The notes under the pieces were generated by a model. That model was not told where the DNA came from. It did no database searches and saw only the letters and a list, made by a program, of their open reading frames with translations. Below, one piece after another: positions 54,531 to 64,000 of a stretch of DNA of 64,000 bases. Within the stretch, counting starts at the first letter, position 1. Every line of letters starts with the position of its first letter. Location: positions 927,776-991,775 of the forward strand of contig NW_017265153.1 in NCBI RefSeq assembly GCF_001638985.1, in the 5' to 3' direction. Made by a program: the position numbers and the translations under genes. Source of the DNA: Phycomyces blakesleeanus NRRL 1555(-). Taxonomy: Eukaryota; Mucoromycota; Mucoromycetes; Mucorales; Phycomycetaceae.

Positions 54531-54697
54531 CTATTCAACTCGAGCGTCATTGTTCTTTGCAGCCATCACACCGCGATTCCAAATAATAGTGCAAGCGTTT
54601 TCATTGCACTGCAATACTGAATGTACTCTTCGCTTCGGACATCTTGCTACTTTATTATCAACGTTTCTCTTCTTACAAGAAATACATACTTGACTTG
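54531..54697 (-). pseudogene. Fanzor/TnpB-like zinc-ribbon relic 2
   Basis: A single minus-strand frame of about 55 codons reads TSQVCISCKKR, then RVHSVLQCNENACTIIWNR and GVMAAKN before a TAG at 54531-54533. This is the OrfB/Fanzor zinc ribbon (C-x2-C ... C-x5-C) followed by the W-N-R-D-x-x-A-x-x-N RuvC motif, here W-N-R-G. It is cut off upstream exactly where the TIR element begins at 54698. It differs in sequence from relic 1 (VMAAKN versus LAAVLN), so it comes from a separate Fanzor lineage. It is non-functional: only the C-terminus remains and the catalytic aspartate is lost. Confidence 0.6.
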
Positions 54698-54939
54698 TAA
54701 GAGTGGTACTCCCAACAGCTAAATTTACTTTATTTTACGAAAAATTTACGGTCCTAAATTTTATCTCTTTGCTAAATTTGACAGGGATTTAAAAGTTTAA
54801 CTGAAAACGCTCTCAAAATTTATTTAAAAAAAAAAAGATAATTGGAACTGTTAGGTGAAGTAGCTTTTTTCTTTGCTAACTTGGTGGTGTTTGGTTTTAC
54901 GAAAGATAAAAGCTAGCTGACTGTTGGAGATGCTCTTAA
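54698..54939. mobile_element. Short TIR element (MITE-like), copy A
   Basis: About 242 bp, AT-rich, non-coding. The right end, CTGTTGGAGATGCTCTTAA, is an imperfect inverted copy of the left end, TAAGAGTGGTACTCCCAACAG. Internal sequence (TTTTGAGAGCGTTTTC on the minus strand, TTTAGCAAAGAGAT, CGTAAAATAAA) is shared in inverted orientation with 63463-63775. The left end abuts Fanzor relic 2. The element's target-site duplication was not clear. Confidence 0.6.
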
Positions 54940-55788
54940 GGGTGAAAAAATAAAATAAAATTGAAACAATCTTAAATACTAGCGACTATGGATTTTGGAA
55001 AAACCAAAAATATTCCTTTATAAAGAAATTGTAGGCTTTTTTTTTCAAATTATAACTTTAAACGAAGTGTAACATAAGACAAAAAAACTGTGAAGAGGTT
55101 GGTATTGTCTCAAGACCACGACAATCCCCATCAATTATATGACTCAAAGCTTGAGAACCGTCTTCATTAACGCTCTTTCCTTGGCCGTCTTCATACATGA
55201 ATTTAATGGAGGACACTTTTGTATAGTAAAAGCTTAGATAATTGAGAAAGAAGGTGCATATTTTTTTCTTAATTACAAGCAAAGTTTTATACAAGCAGAT
55301 TCTTTTTGTGAAATTCATTCATGAGTCAATAGAGTTAGTCACAAGGTATTGCATTAAGCCACCTGATTTACACTGAAACTAAGGTTTTTGACTGTATAGC
55401 TTCTTGTTGCCCCTAACATTTTGAAAAAGTCTTTTTATTTCTTAGGTGACCTATATATGAAGGGAACTTGATGTACTCATTGTATTATTTTCTGCAAGAA
55501 AATATAAATTAAAGTCTTAAAAGTGAGCCTTACAAAAGTGCTTTATTATATTTTATTCCTTAATGTCATGTCATGTCTTCTATTAAATCTACTTCATAAA
55601 TAAATTAATATGAAATTTGTGCTATTTTTCTTTTAAAAAAAACTATGAACAAAAAATACCCTCTTCATTTCCCTTTCCCTTTACCTTTTCTTTTTAATTA
55701 ATTTGTATGTATAACCTTTGAGTGACTCTTCCTTTGTTGTGCGGAGATGATAAACATCGATGAACTAACAGATACCAGAGCTTAATCA
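54940..55788. other. Intergenic before the ankyrin gene
   Basis: A minus-strand frame at 55058-55318 includes KFMYEDGQGKSVNEDGSQAL, which I cannot assign; it may be another relic. A pyrimidine-rich stretch at 55660-55695 precedes the ankyrin gene start. Confidence 0.4.
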
Positions 55789-56967
55789 ATGGACTTACTA
55801 ACCGGAATCAAACGATCTGCAACAAGCAACAGCGATACCTCTCTTCAGGGCACAAACAAAAAGCCACATCTTGCACATTCAAATGCACTAATCTGGGAAG
55901 CAATTACATTGACCCATCTTGACATCAAAACTCTTTATCAATATATTCGATCAGAGCCAGACCTCAATGGACGCAATCCCGAGAACTACGGTCTCTTGTA
56001 TTTGGCAATCAAGAATGAAAACATGGAAGCCATTCGACTTTTATTACTACAGCCTTCTATTCGCGTGAATGAACCTCATGGTCCTCATCAAGAACTCCCG
56101 CTTCATTGCGCTGTAAATCTGAGCCTCACAGATGCAGTCGAGCTATTGATCGAACATGGATCTGTACTGGACCTCGAGGATTTATTTGGCCACACTGCAC
56201 TTACCAACAGTCTATTCACAAAGTCTCTTCGATGCTTAGAGCTGCTGATGCAAGCCGGGGCATCCGTTACACAACAAGACCATAACGGAAATACACCTTT
56301 GCATTTTGCCATCACAAACCAATTCCCTGAAGCTCTTGAGCTCCTGGTATCATCTCCTCTAGTCAACGTTGACCATCCCAACAAACGCGGACTTTCTCCC
56401 CTGGCACTGGCCATCAGCCTGGGCCACAATATGTTGGTTAGACGCCTACTTGAACTAGGAGCCAATATAGATCAGCGGACAAGATTTGCAACCGTGTTAC
56501 ATCATGCTGTTTATTGGAATCGCTTCGACGCTGTCCAAGATCTTGTTGGACGAGGATGCCAGGTCAATGTAATCAACCTGGCCGAGGAAACACCACTGCT
56601 ATTGGCAGTGCAGCACAGAAAGACAGATATCGTGCGATATTTACTCCGGAAGGGCGCCAATCCATGTTACAGTGACCAGGACCCAACACATACCACCAAT
56701 CTTCCGTTACTGTACGCTGCTAATCATGGTTTTACTGACCTGTGCAAGATACTGATTACTGACTCTACATCAACATACTTTCTCAAAAGTGCAGTTGACA
56801 TGAGTGAACGTGCTGGACATCCAATAACTGCTCAGGTACTGATGGCCAAATATCAGGAACGTATAAACAAGGAGAACAAACTCGAATCACCGATCCCGGT
56901 TTCAGATCACGAATTTAGTTCGTTGGTATATGCATTTAGCGACGACGACGCACATAACTTTCAATAA
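55789..56967 (+). CDS. Ankyrin-repeat protein, 392 residues
   Basis: Single exon. After a 30-residue N-terminus, about eight ankyrin repeats run from residue 60 to 335. Examples are NYGLLYLAIKNENMEAIRLL, ELPLHCAVNLSLTDAVELLI, NGNTPLHFAITNQFPEALEL, GLSPLALAISLGHNMLVRRL, FATVLHHAVYWNRFDAVQDL, EETPLLLAVQHRKTDIVRYL. No kinase, BTB, SOCS or PRANC-like domain is attached. It is probably a protein-binding scaffold, but partner and location cannot be inferred. Lack of introns, unlike most neighbours, is compatible with a retro-copied or fast-evolving gene. The C-terminus is acidic (AFSDDDAHNFQ). Confidence 0.85.
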   Translation: MDLLTGIKRSATSNSDTSLQGTNKKPHLAHSNALIWEAITLTHLDIKTLYQYIRSEPDLNGRNPENYGLLYLAIKNENMEAIRLLLLQPSIRVNEPHGPHQELPLHCAVNLSLTDAVELLIEHGSVLDLEDLFGHTALTNSLFTKSLRCLELLMQAGASVTQQDHNGNTPLHFAITNQFPEALELLVSSPLVNVDHPNKRGLSPLALAISLGHNMLVRRLLELGANIDQRTRFATVLHHAVYWNRFDAVQDLVGRGCQVNVINLAEETPLLLAVQHRKTDIVRYLLRKGANPCYSDQDPTHTTNLPLLYAANHGFTDLCKILITDSTSTYFLKSAVDMSERAGHPITAQVLMAKYQERINKENKLESPIPVSDHEFSSLVYAFSDDDAHNFQ

Positions 56968-57204
56968 AACATAATCATATATCTCAAAATTTTATATCAA
57001 CCCCAAACAATTAAATAAATATGTACTAGAAAAGAAAGTAACAGACAAAAGAGTGTATGTATTTTACATATGCATATATGTATGAACGTGTTTAAGTTTT
57101 TTATGTGCTTTTTTATTATTTTTTACTTATTGTTTCCAATAAAGGAATCAAAAAAAAAGAAACACATAAGCGATTGGCAGACAAAGAGAAAAGCATTAAG
57201 GTGC

Positions 57205-57861
57205 TTAGATCTCGGCCAACTCGCGGAGACGACGGACAGTGGAGCGGACAGTGGCAGCAGCAGTGGTCCTGTAATAAATAAATAAAATGTGAGACACATA
57301 TTGCTTGGCAGTAAAAATAAAGGGTTATCGTGACTAACTAGAAAGTCCCCCTTATATATATTCTTTTAAAAAAACTTACGAGACGGTGTAGGCACCACCG
57401 GCCATGGTCTTCTTGCAGCCCTTGCACTTCCAGATACCAACGGCAGTACGCTTGACGGCGTCCTTACCGCAGAAAGTACAGGTGTACTTGGCGTGCTGGG
57501 TGATTTCCATCTTCTTCACCTGCTTTCTGAGGGAGGCACCATAACGGGTACCGTACTTTCCGGTGATTCCAACCTTCTTAGTGCGCTTGGCCTAATATGA
57601 TTGAACGTTGTTGTCGAATATATAAGTGTCATACAATAATTTGGTCCATGGATGGATGGATATATAAATAGATATGTGTTGTGTTTGTGTGTGTGTGTAT
57701 AGATGTGTATGATCGGATGGATGGATGTGTGGATAGATGTATGGATAGATAATAATAATTGAACAAATTAATGAGTATTTGTGTACTTGCTGTATAATTC
57801 CTTTTCTCTTTATGTATCTCTCACATTATATGAGGAGATGCATTTGCCTATACCATACCAT
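57205..57861 (-). CDS. RPL43: Ribosomal protein eL43 (L37Ae), 92 residues
   Basis: Exon 2 (57380-57591) starts [20 protein letters not shown] and contains the zinc finger cysteines YTCTFC and WKCKGCKK; exon 3 (57205-57268) encodes [20 protein letters not shown] and the stop. The start methionine is on its own tiny exon; the best candidate is ATG at 57859-57861 followed by the donor GTATGG, giving a 267-bp first intron. A lone ATG exon is common in ribosomal protein genes. eL43 is a zinc-binding protein of the large subunit near the E site. Codon use is strongly biased (AAG, CGT, GGT, ACC), as expected for high expression. Confidence 0.93.
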
Positions 57862-58383
57862 TTCGCAATTAGGATTGTCAAAGAGGAGGAACTCTAGGCT
57901 TCTGGGCACCAAGGCCAATTTGATGGGAGCTCCCTTCCCGATCGAAAAGGAAGTGACAGTCACTAGAACCCCCTTCTCCGACAGTAAAAGGTCAAGTTGT
58001 TCCTTAAGGATTGATTACATTGAACACTACTACCACACACCAATTATTCGTTGTTTTACATATAACTAATATTAGGTGTGGCAGTAAAAATATAAAAAGA
58101 TTTACGCCTTTTATTATTCTTTTAAAAATAAAGTCTTGTTTATTAAACTGCATTTGCTCATACTCCACTTTACAAGAAAGACTTGTTCAATTTTTTAGTT
58201 ATTTTTTTTGGTACAAAGAATGAAAACGGCGGTACCTTAATATTGTCCAATTATTGCCAAAGCGCACATGCCGGACCTCTTTACGTGCTGGCAGATGTGT
58301 GGTCCGGCCCGGGGAACAAAAGTAGGCTGGACATGCTCACCAACGGCTTCTTTCTCTTACTCTTGCTGTAACTATCTGTCTCA
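57862..58383. promoter_or_regulatory. Shared promoter between the divergent eL43 and uL29 genes
   Basis: 522 bp separate two head-to-head ribosomal protein start codons, so this should be a bidirectional promoter. The part nearer uL29 (58220-58380) has a GC-richer block with inverted arms GCCGGACC and GGTCCGGC (near 58270 and 58300), a possible dimeric factor site. The long 5' introns on both sides may also carry enhancer activity. Confidence 0.6.
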
Positions 58384-59094
58384 ATGGTAAGCAATCCATT
58401 CGATATTAGACGCAGCACGTACGATGGATGGACGGAACCATGTGGATGAACAAATGATCGACTACGAAATGCAATTCTTTTGGGTCATCAATGCCTAAAA
58501 AAATACACAATCACATACTTCACAATCACCATCACCACCATTACCGACACAATTACGATGTAACCAACAAGACATTTTTGGACGACTACAAAAAAATACA
58601 AAATAGATCTTTCCTCTCAGCGCATATTATCCCTTCACCACTACTTGCTTTCTCTGAATCGACCAACTGAGATGCGATTTGGCTTTGATGATCATGTTAT
58701 TAAACTTTGCTGTTATTGTCTTTAGGCTGCCGTCAAAGCTCACGAACTCCGCAACAAGAACAAGGCCGAGCTCTTGAAGGTTCTCGATGAGAAGAAGCAG
58801 GAACTTGCTTCTCTCCGTGTCCAGAAGGTTGCTGGTGGCTCTGCCTCCAAGCTCCAGGCCATCGGTGAGGCTCGCAAGAACGTTGCCCGTACCTTGACTG
58901 TCATCAACCAGACCCAGCGTGATCAGCTCCGTCTCTTCTACCAGAAGAAGAAGTTGATCCCCATCGATCTCCGTGTCAAGAAGACCCGTGCTCTCCGCAG
59001 AGCCTTGACTCCCTATGAGCGTAGCCTCAAGACTGTCAAGTACCAGAAGAAGCAGGCTCACTTCCCCATGCGCAAGTACGCTGTCAAGGCCTAA
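58384..59094 (+). CDS. RPL35: Ribosomal protein uL29 (L35), 123 residues
   Basis: The first coding exon is only the ATG (58384-58386) followed by GTAAGC; the intron runs to 58725 (339 bp, ending TTTAG); exon 2 encodes [20 protein letters not shown] through YAVKA and stops at 59094. Family motifs: [58 protein letters not shown]. uL29 sits at the polypeptide exit tunnel and docks SRP and nascent chain factors. Codon bias is very strong (AAG, CTC, GTC). No snoRNA with clear C and D boxes was found in the long intron. Confidence 0.95.
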
Positions 59095-60103
59095 ATTTAG
59101 GATTTAATGAACTACAGTGGTCATTCTTTTCTTTCTTTCTTCCTTCTTTCTTCTTCTTTTACTTTCATTGATAATAAATAAGAAGTATAAATTTAAAAAT
59201 AATTTTTACTATTAATAATTAAAAATAATGATAATAATAATAACAATGATGATTGTGATGGTGATGGTGATAATTAGATTGTGCGTGTATATCTGGGGGT
59301 TGAGGAAGGACAATGGTCAATGGGTTTAGTGAAGATCCATGTCCTTTTTTTTTCCTCTTATATTTAAAATAGATTTTAATTTTATTTTGTAGAGTGAGAT
59401 TAGTGTAGATGCAGAATACATATATTCATTTTGCCACGTTTCTTTATGTACGTTTATTATGTGCGCATGGGCTTTTCCTTGTAAAATTTGAAATCAAATT
59501 ATTTTGAAGCGCGCACTGCTCAATAAGACAAAGGATGTTTGAATGCGTATCTATATATCCATGTATATGCTCGAGCGTGTGTGTTTATGCATATATGTAT
59601 GAATTTATATATGAATTTATGTATGGCAGTGAGCTCAATTCCAGGGGAATTTTAATCATCATAGGAAGGGTGTCAAACAAGTACGTCCATAAACTTACAT
59701 GAATTCTTTTTATATCTTTTTTTTATCGTTTTTCCCTATATATATTTATATAATGCTTTGTTCATATAAAATTACATTTAATAAAGCAAATCTAAGCACA
59801 AAGACTTGTCTGTTTGGTGAGAAAGAATAATAATAATAAATACTCTTTATACTCAATGGCGTTCACTTCCTGTCTGATTGTTTTCAAGGCCTTAAAAGCA
59901 AAAGAAAAGAAAAAGCGCATTTTACTTTTCACAATATACATTCCTTTTCTCTTTCTTTCCCTGTTCATTCAGTCGGTCTTCCCTTCCCTTCCCTTCCCTT
60001 CCTTTCATTCACTCCCTTTCTCCTCTCCTTCTTTATCCTTCCTCAATTACGCTCAATTACGCTCATTTACGAACATATACACTCATTTATTATCATCTTT
60101 TTA
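59095..60103. other. Intergenic upstream of the HMG gene
   Basis: Mixed AT-rich DNA. A CT-rich tract with a (TTCCC)n array (59978-60003) and an ATTACGCTC duplication (60046-60064) lie within 130 bases of the HMG gene start. No other gene was seen. Confidence 0.5.
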
Positions 60104-61293
60104 ATGGCTGGTAATATTTCCAATCAAAGCAAACAAAACAAACAAGTCAAACAAAAGTCTCAAGAATCCCCGGTTACTCCTCCTGCTTCTCTCGGCCCAT
60201 CAAAGCTCCAGGACATTGCTGATCTGGCCTTGTTGACCCGGCCTAGTAGTCACGCCAAACGTACCAGAGTCCGTCGACGAAATCCTAATCATGTTCCTCG
60301 CCCTATGAACTGTTTCTTGGTCTATCGTTGTGAGAAACAAAAAGAAATCTCAACTTATTGTCCAGGCGCGAATCATCGAGATATATCCAAAATAATAGCC
60401 AAGTGGTGGCATGAAGCCCCTTCTTCCGAAAAAGAATTCTATCGCACCTTGGCCGATCGAGGCAAACAGCAGCACTCTGAACAGTAAGTTCTGAATACAC
60501 AATTTCCATAAAAAAGTATTTGTAGTCTATCTCTATCTTTACCTTGACCTTTATCTTTTCTGTTTATTTGTTTATTTGTTTACGTATGTATGTATCAATG
60601 TGTTTCGTTTTTTTTGTTTGTTTGTTTGTTTAAGGCTATAAATACCTGTAATCATTATTGTTACTAACTCATACTTACTTGCTTATATATTTATTTGTCT
60701 TTAGGTACCCACAGTATAAATACTCTCCTCGCTCAAGACGTCAAAAGCAAGCTGATGGTACTGGTCTTGTAAAGGAAGAAGAGCATTGCGGGCATATGTA
60801 TGACGAATTCTCTTACAATCTCACTGGTATAATACTCCAAGACTCCTCATGTCCAGCATGTCCCACCTACTGGCAGCCCGTTTCCGAAAATACGGATATC
60901 ACAGGTCACGAGAAATCAATGTTTCCTGGATCAGTTGGCCTTAATACCAGCACCCAAATACTATACTATCCAGCCTTTCAGATCTCTCATCCCCTTTCGA
61001 CAATGTACTCTTTGGGCTATGACTTAGGATTAAGCGTCGAAGATGTCCCTTATACAACAACACTCGGGTTTTCTCCATCATCTTCTCCTGACTGGGAGTC
61101 CTTACAGAACGAAGCTGATACTGGGATAAATAGATCGTTGTATAGCGGGACCTTACCATTCTACGTGAATGAGTCAATTTCATGTGATAGCCCTAAAGAT
61201 ACACAGTATATCTTAAAGCAGGATATTTCTGACAAGGATTATCTCTCTTGTTCCTTCTTATCTAATATACCCAACTGTATGTATTCCCTTTAA
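60104..61293 (+). CDS. MATA_HMG-box transcription factor
   Basis: Two exons joined inside the HMG box (intron about 60486-60704). The box reads HVPRPMNCFLVYRCEKQKEI, CPGANHRDISKIIAKWWHEA, SEKEFYRTLADRGKQQHSEQ, then YPQYKYSPRSRRQKQ. The RPMN start, the NHRDISKIIAKWW helix and the YPxYKYSPR tail are diagnostic of MATA_HMG proteins (Ste11/Prf1/Mat type), which bind TTTGT-like sites and often control mating or differentiation. The C-terminal 200 residues are Ser/Thr-rich and unstructured (VKEEEHCGHMYDE, SPSSSPDWES), a probable activation domain. A basic RRRN stretch before the box may be a nuclear signal. The neighbours are not tptA and rnhA, so this is not an obvious Mucorales sex locus. Intron TGTTT repeats lie near 60610. 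Confidence 0.88.
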
Positions 61294-62227
61294 CTAGATT
61301 ATATGTGTATGGTTTGTTTGTTTGTTTGTTTTTCTTATATATAAGAGCAGAAGGAGAAAGGGAGGGAGAAAGAGGAGCATATGTGATATTGAAACAGATA
61401 TAGTAATGTACTCAAGTGTGAGACTTGTTTCAAAAATAATTAAAATAAAGAATAAAGGCAATGGCTATGACTTAAATGGTCAGTCATTTGCTTTGATTTT
61501 GTAACAAACATTTAATTAAATCTTATTTAAAATCAACTACTTCAAGAACCTCATTAATTTCCAAAAAGTGACTGGTGTATAGAATTGACAAGGAACTTTA
61601 CTGTTATCTTCTTCTACTCATTATTCCTATGAGTTGTCTCAATTAGTCAATGACTCCTGCATATATCTTTAAGTTCTTGTGTAATTTCCCGTCCGTGTGG
61701 GCGTGTATGTGTACGTGTACTCGTACATATACATGTATGTGCAAGGGTGAAGATGTTTATCATATATGTATATATTTAATATAAATATAAATATACAACT
61801 TCGGTGCCTTGTTTTGGCGTAATTTAATGTGCCGCCCTATTTCCAAGATTATATTATATACTTGTTTATCCGTAAATATAAATATCATATACACATATTT
61901 CTTTCTTAAAAATAATAATAATGGTTTCTTTAAAAATATACGTCTATAGGCATCTACACAGATACAGTGTTTCACGTTTGAAAGATACAGAAATTAGGAG
62001 GTAAAAATAAGATTTATGGATGATCAGTAAAATCAATAACAATATTAAAAAAAAAACCCCATCACGGTACCAATTTACGGCTTTAATTTATTTATTTTTG
62101 CGCTGTGTTTTTTATTTGCGTTCCGGACGTTTAAAAATGCGCGCAATGATTGTTCAAAGTTCAATTCGCGGATTTGTAAGAAACAATTTCACAGATATTT
62201 TTCACTGTCTAAAAAGAAATGAAATCG
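61294..62227. other. Intergenic
   Basis: AT-rich DNA with a TGTTT run at 61311-61331 and TA-rich stretches. No gene was supported. Confidence 0.5.
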
Positions 62228-62832
62228 TTAGTACTTGGCTAATTTTGCTATTATTTGCAGTATAAGTCGATCAGTTAGGGTAATGAGAACTGTCTTTAAC
62301 AAAATAATAAAATGCTTACCACTTTGTACATATCCAACAACCTCAATTTCTTTTGTTTTATTCTTGTCCCAGTCAACGTGTTCGCACAAATTGAAGAACA
62401 TGTATTTTAGAGTCTTAAGAAACTTCATCCTTGATCCTTAGTTATATTCCTTTCTCGTTGTACCATAATAAAAGAATTCTTCCTCACACACACCAAATTT
62501 CAACGGCGTATCCCCTTCAGCTACAGTGTAAATGATCATATCGGGTTTACAGCCCATTTTTTTCTTTCGATTTGTTCTTGCGCCTCTCTTTCTCTCTTTC
62601 TTTCTTTTGTGGCTTGATAAAGGCGACCAGTTGACTTTATAGAATGATTATTTAAGATAATAATATGGACCATAATACAAAATACATGCTAATTATACCT
62701 GATGCAATTGATTCTATCAGGGTTGTCGAACAGTTTATAGATAATATGAGCCCAAGGGTTACTATTGTGCCATTGTTCTTGTTGTTTAATCAGAAGAGGG
62801 TCTGGGTTTCTCTCATATAAATGCAACCTCAT
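62228..62832 (-). pseudogene. Decayed gene of an uncharacterised lineage-specific family
   Basis: Exon-like blocks on the minus strand join into one protein with a single internal stop. They are MRLHLYERNPDPLLIKQQEQ and HIIYKLFDNPDRINCIR (62695-62832), then after an intron WSPLSSHKRKKERKRGA, KKKMGCKPDMIIYTVAEGD, FFYYGTTRKEYN-stop, then MKFLKTLKYMFFNLCEHVDW and EIEVVGYVQSGKH to 62228. I recall similar proteins as a large expanded family in early-diverging fungi (RK...R..GRKxDxI, then GTK, LKxPKxLKDM, VVGxxxSG), function unknown; the recall is not verified here. The TAA in a conserved stretch suggests a pseudogene. The D-x-I ... E spacing is vaguely nuclease-like but not convincing. Confidence 0.5.
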
Positions 62833-63462
62833 CTATTACTTAATGTTACTTTTATTTTTATTTGATAATATTAGCTTACATCTATTCGACTATACAGCAT
62901 AGTTTATCGATATAAAACCCTTCTTCAGAAGAATACATTTTCACCAGAGAAATCACTGCCAGATTTTTGATTTCTATTAGTCACGAATAAAGCTACTTGT
63001 CAACTTTTTTATGATATATTCTCTAAAGAACTTAACTGAATAAGATGAACTACTTGTGCTGCCATACATACATATTGTGGAATAAAAAATAAAAAGGAAA
63101 ATTTACCATAAGGTGAAATCAATACGAGCCCTAATATCTTAGAAAATGTCTATTAACCCATATATCTATTGAGCTTTGGGATAGTCACCAGTCAAAGTAT
63201 CTGATTCCTTTAGGGGGGTTCAAAACATGTTATGTAAGAAACCCAGTATGACAGCTATCATCATCATCTTAAAATATAAACATGGTGTCATGTTCATGAT
63301 TTCTTTTTGGCTCTTTGTATATCCTGGAAATGAAAGTGGCTGTTGTAAGAAAAAGTTCTGTAAGGGAGACAATAAAATAAGATGTGGTCAATAAAGAGAT
63401 GTATTTATGGGAAAGTGATGTTGTTTTATGTTGTCGAGATGTAATTTAAATAAATCACGTAT
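62833..63462. other. Intergenic
   Basis: AT-rich DNA without a supportable feature. Confidence 0.45.
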
Positions 63463-63775
63463 CAAAGAACATCTTCAGCAGCGAGTTAACTTTTTTTTTA
63501 AAAATTTATCTAAAGCCAAATACAGCAACTTTAGCTAAAGAAAAGGTTACGTTTCCCAGAAGTTCAATTTCTTTTTCTTTAAAAATAATTTTTGAGAGCA
63601 TTTTCATCAACCAATTTTAAATCTGACAACTTTAGCAAAAAGATATAAGAAAAAAAAGTACTATATTTTGCTCGTAAAATAAAACAAATCAAACTACTAG
63701 GGATAGCACTTTTAACCAGAATTTTAAATTTTAGATAAAAGTGGAGAAAAAAGGGACTACTTGAGATGCTCTTAA
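63463..63775. mobile_element. Short TIR element (MITE-like), copy B, inverted relative to copy A
   Basis: The right end GAGATGCTCTTAA (63763-63775) is the same terminal word as in copy A. The left end CAAAGAACATCTTCAGCAG matches the reverse complement of the right terminus of copy A at about 15 of 19 positions. Interior matches in inverted orientation include TTTTGAGAGCATTTTCA, TTTAGCAAAAAGAT and CGTAAAATAAA. It is about 313 bp, AT-rich and non-coding, and diverged from copy A, so both are old insertions. Confidence 0.55.
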
Positions 63776-64000
63776 ATTGTTTACACTTTTACTTGTAAAA
63801 TCCTCACATTGACAGTGGAAGTTCTGTAAAAAAAAACGACACGCAAGAAAATTAAATAATACGCAAATCGCTTGAAAAAGAAAACTTTTTATATAAATAA
63901 ATAATTCGCGAATTGGGATCCTGCAAACCCGCAAACTGAGAATAAAATAAAAACGCAAACTTGAATATTAAACTCCAGGCAGTGGGAATTTGTAACACCG
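63776..64000. other. AT-rich end of window
   Basis: No feature seen. Scattered CGCAAA/CGCGAA words (63840-63955) may belong to another repeat that runs past the window edge. Confidence 0.35.

Noticed and set aside
58387..58725. Possible snoRNA in the long uL29 intron
   Set aside because: TGATGAT-like and CTGA words occur but not in proper C/D box order and spacing with terminal stems.

Overview
The window looks like nuclear DNA of a filamentous fungus, most likely an early-diverging one (Mucoromycota, Mucorales-like). Genes are broken by many short GT-AG introns of about 55-110 bp. Intergenic DNA is very AT-rich with many simple repeats. The gene set is a typical fungal housekeeping mix, and decayed Fanzor (eukaryotic TnpB-like) remnants are present. 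No tRNA, rRNA or CRISPR array was recognised.

Left part (1-20.6 kb): a disabled secreted adhesin-like gene (choice-of-anchor A domain plus about nine copies of a ~37-residue repeat); then, all on the minus strand, ERV46/ERGIC3 (ER-Golgi cargo receptor), an unrecognised acidic protein, PEX5 (peroxisomal import receptor), a GIT1-like MFS transporter, a 3.9 kb gene-free stretch, and a MYST acetyltransferase with an N-terminal double PHD finger.

Middle part (20.6-45 kb): a MATE transporter; an SRSF1-like SR protein with an unusually long intron; a Ser/Thr-rich single-pass membrane protein with a SEA-like juxtamembrane domain; uridine kinase/UPRT (minus); p24 cargo receptor; VMA21; a REG1-like PP1 targeting subunit; an unrecognised membrane protein with a Gln/His tail (minus); a 161-residue tropomyosin; and a CAJ1/DJP1-like DnaJ protein. 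Several of these (ERV46, p24, VMA21) act in the early secretory pathway, but the neighbourhood does not look like a functional cluster.

Right part (45-64 kb): KGD1 (2-oxoglutarate dehydrogenase E1, minus); a repeat-rich zone with two Fanzor C-terminal relics, a short TIR element and an unexplained GC-richer block; an ankyrin-repeat protein; a divergent ribosomal protein pair (eL43 and uL29) sharing about 520 bp of promoter DNA; a MATA_HMG-box transcription factor; and a gene-poor end with a decayed gene of a lineage-specific family and a second, diverged copy of the TIR element.

The most notable material is the element graveyard at 50.9-55.3 and 62.2-63.8 kb, the broken adhesin at the left edge, the KAT6-like reader-writer enzyme, and the REG1-like protein with a divergent N-terminal motif.
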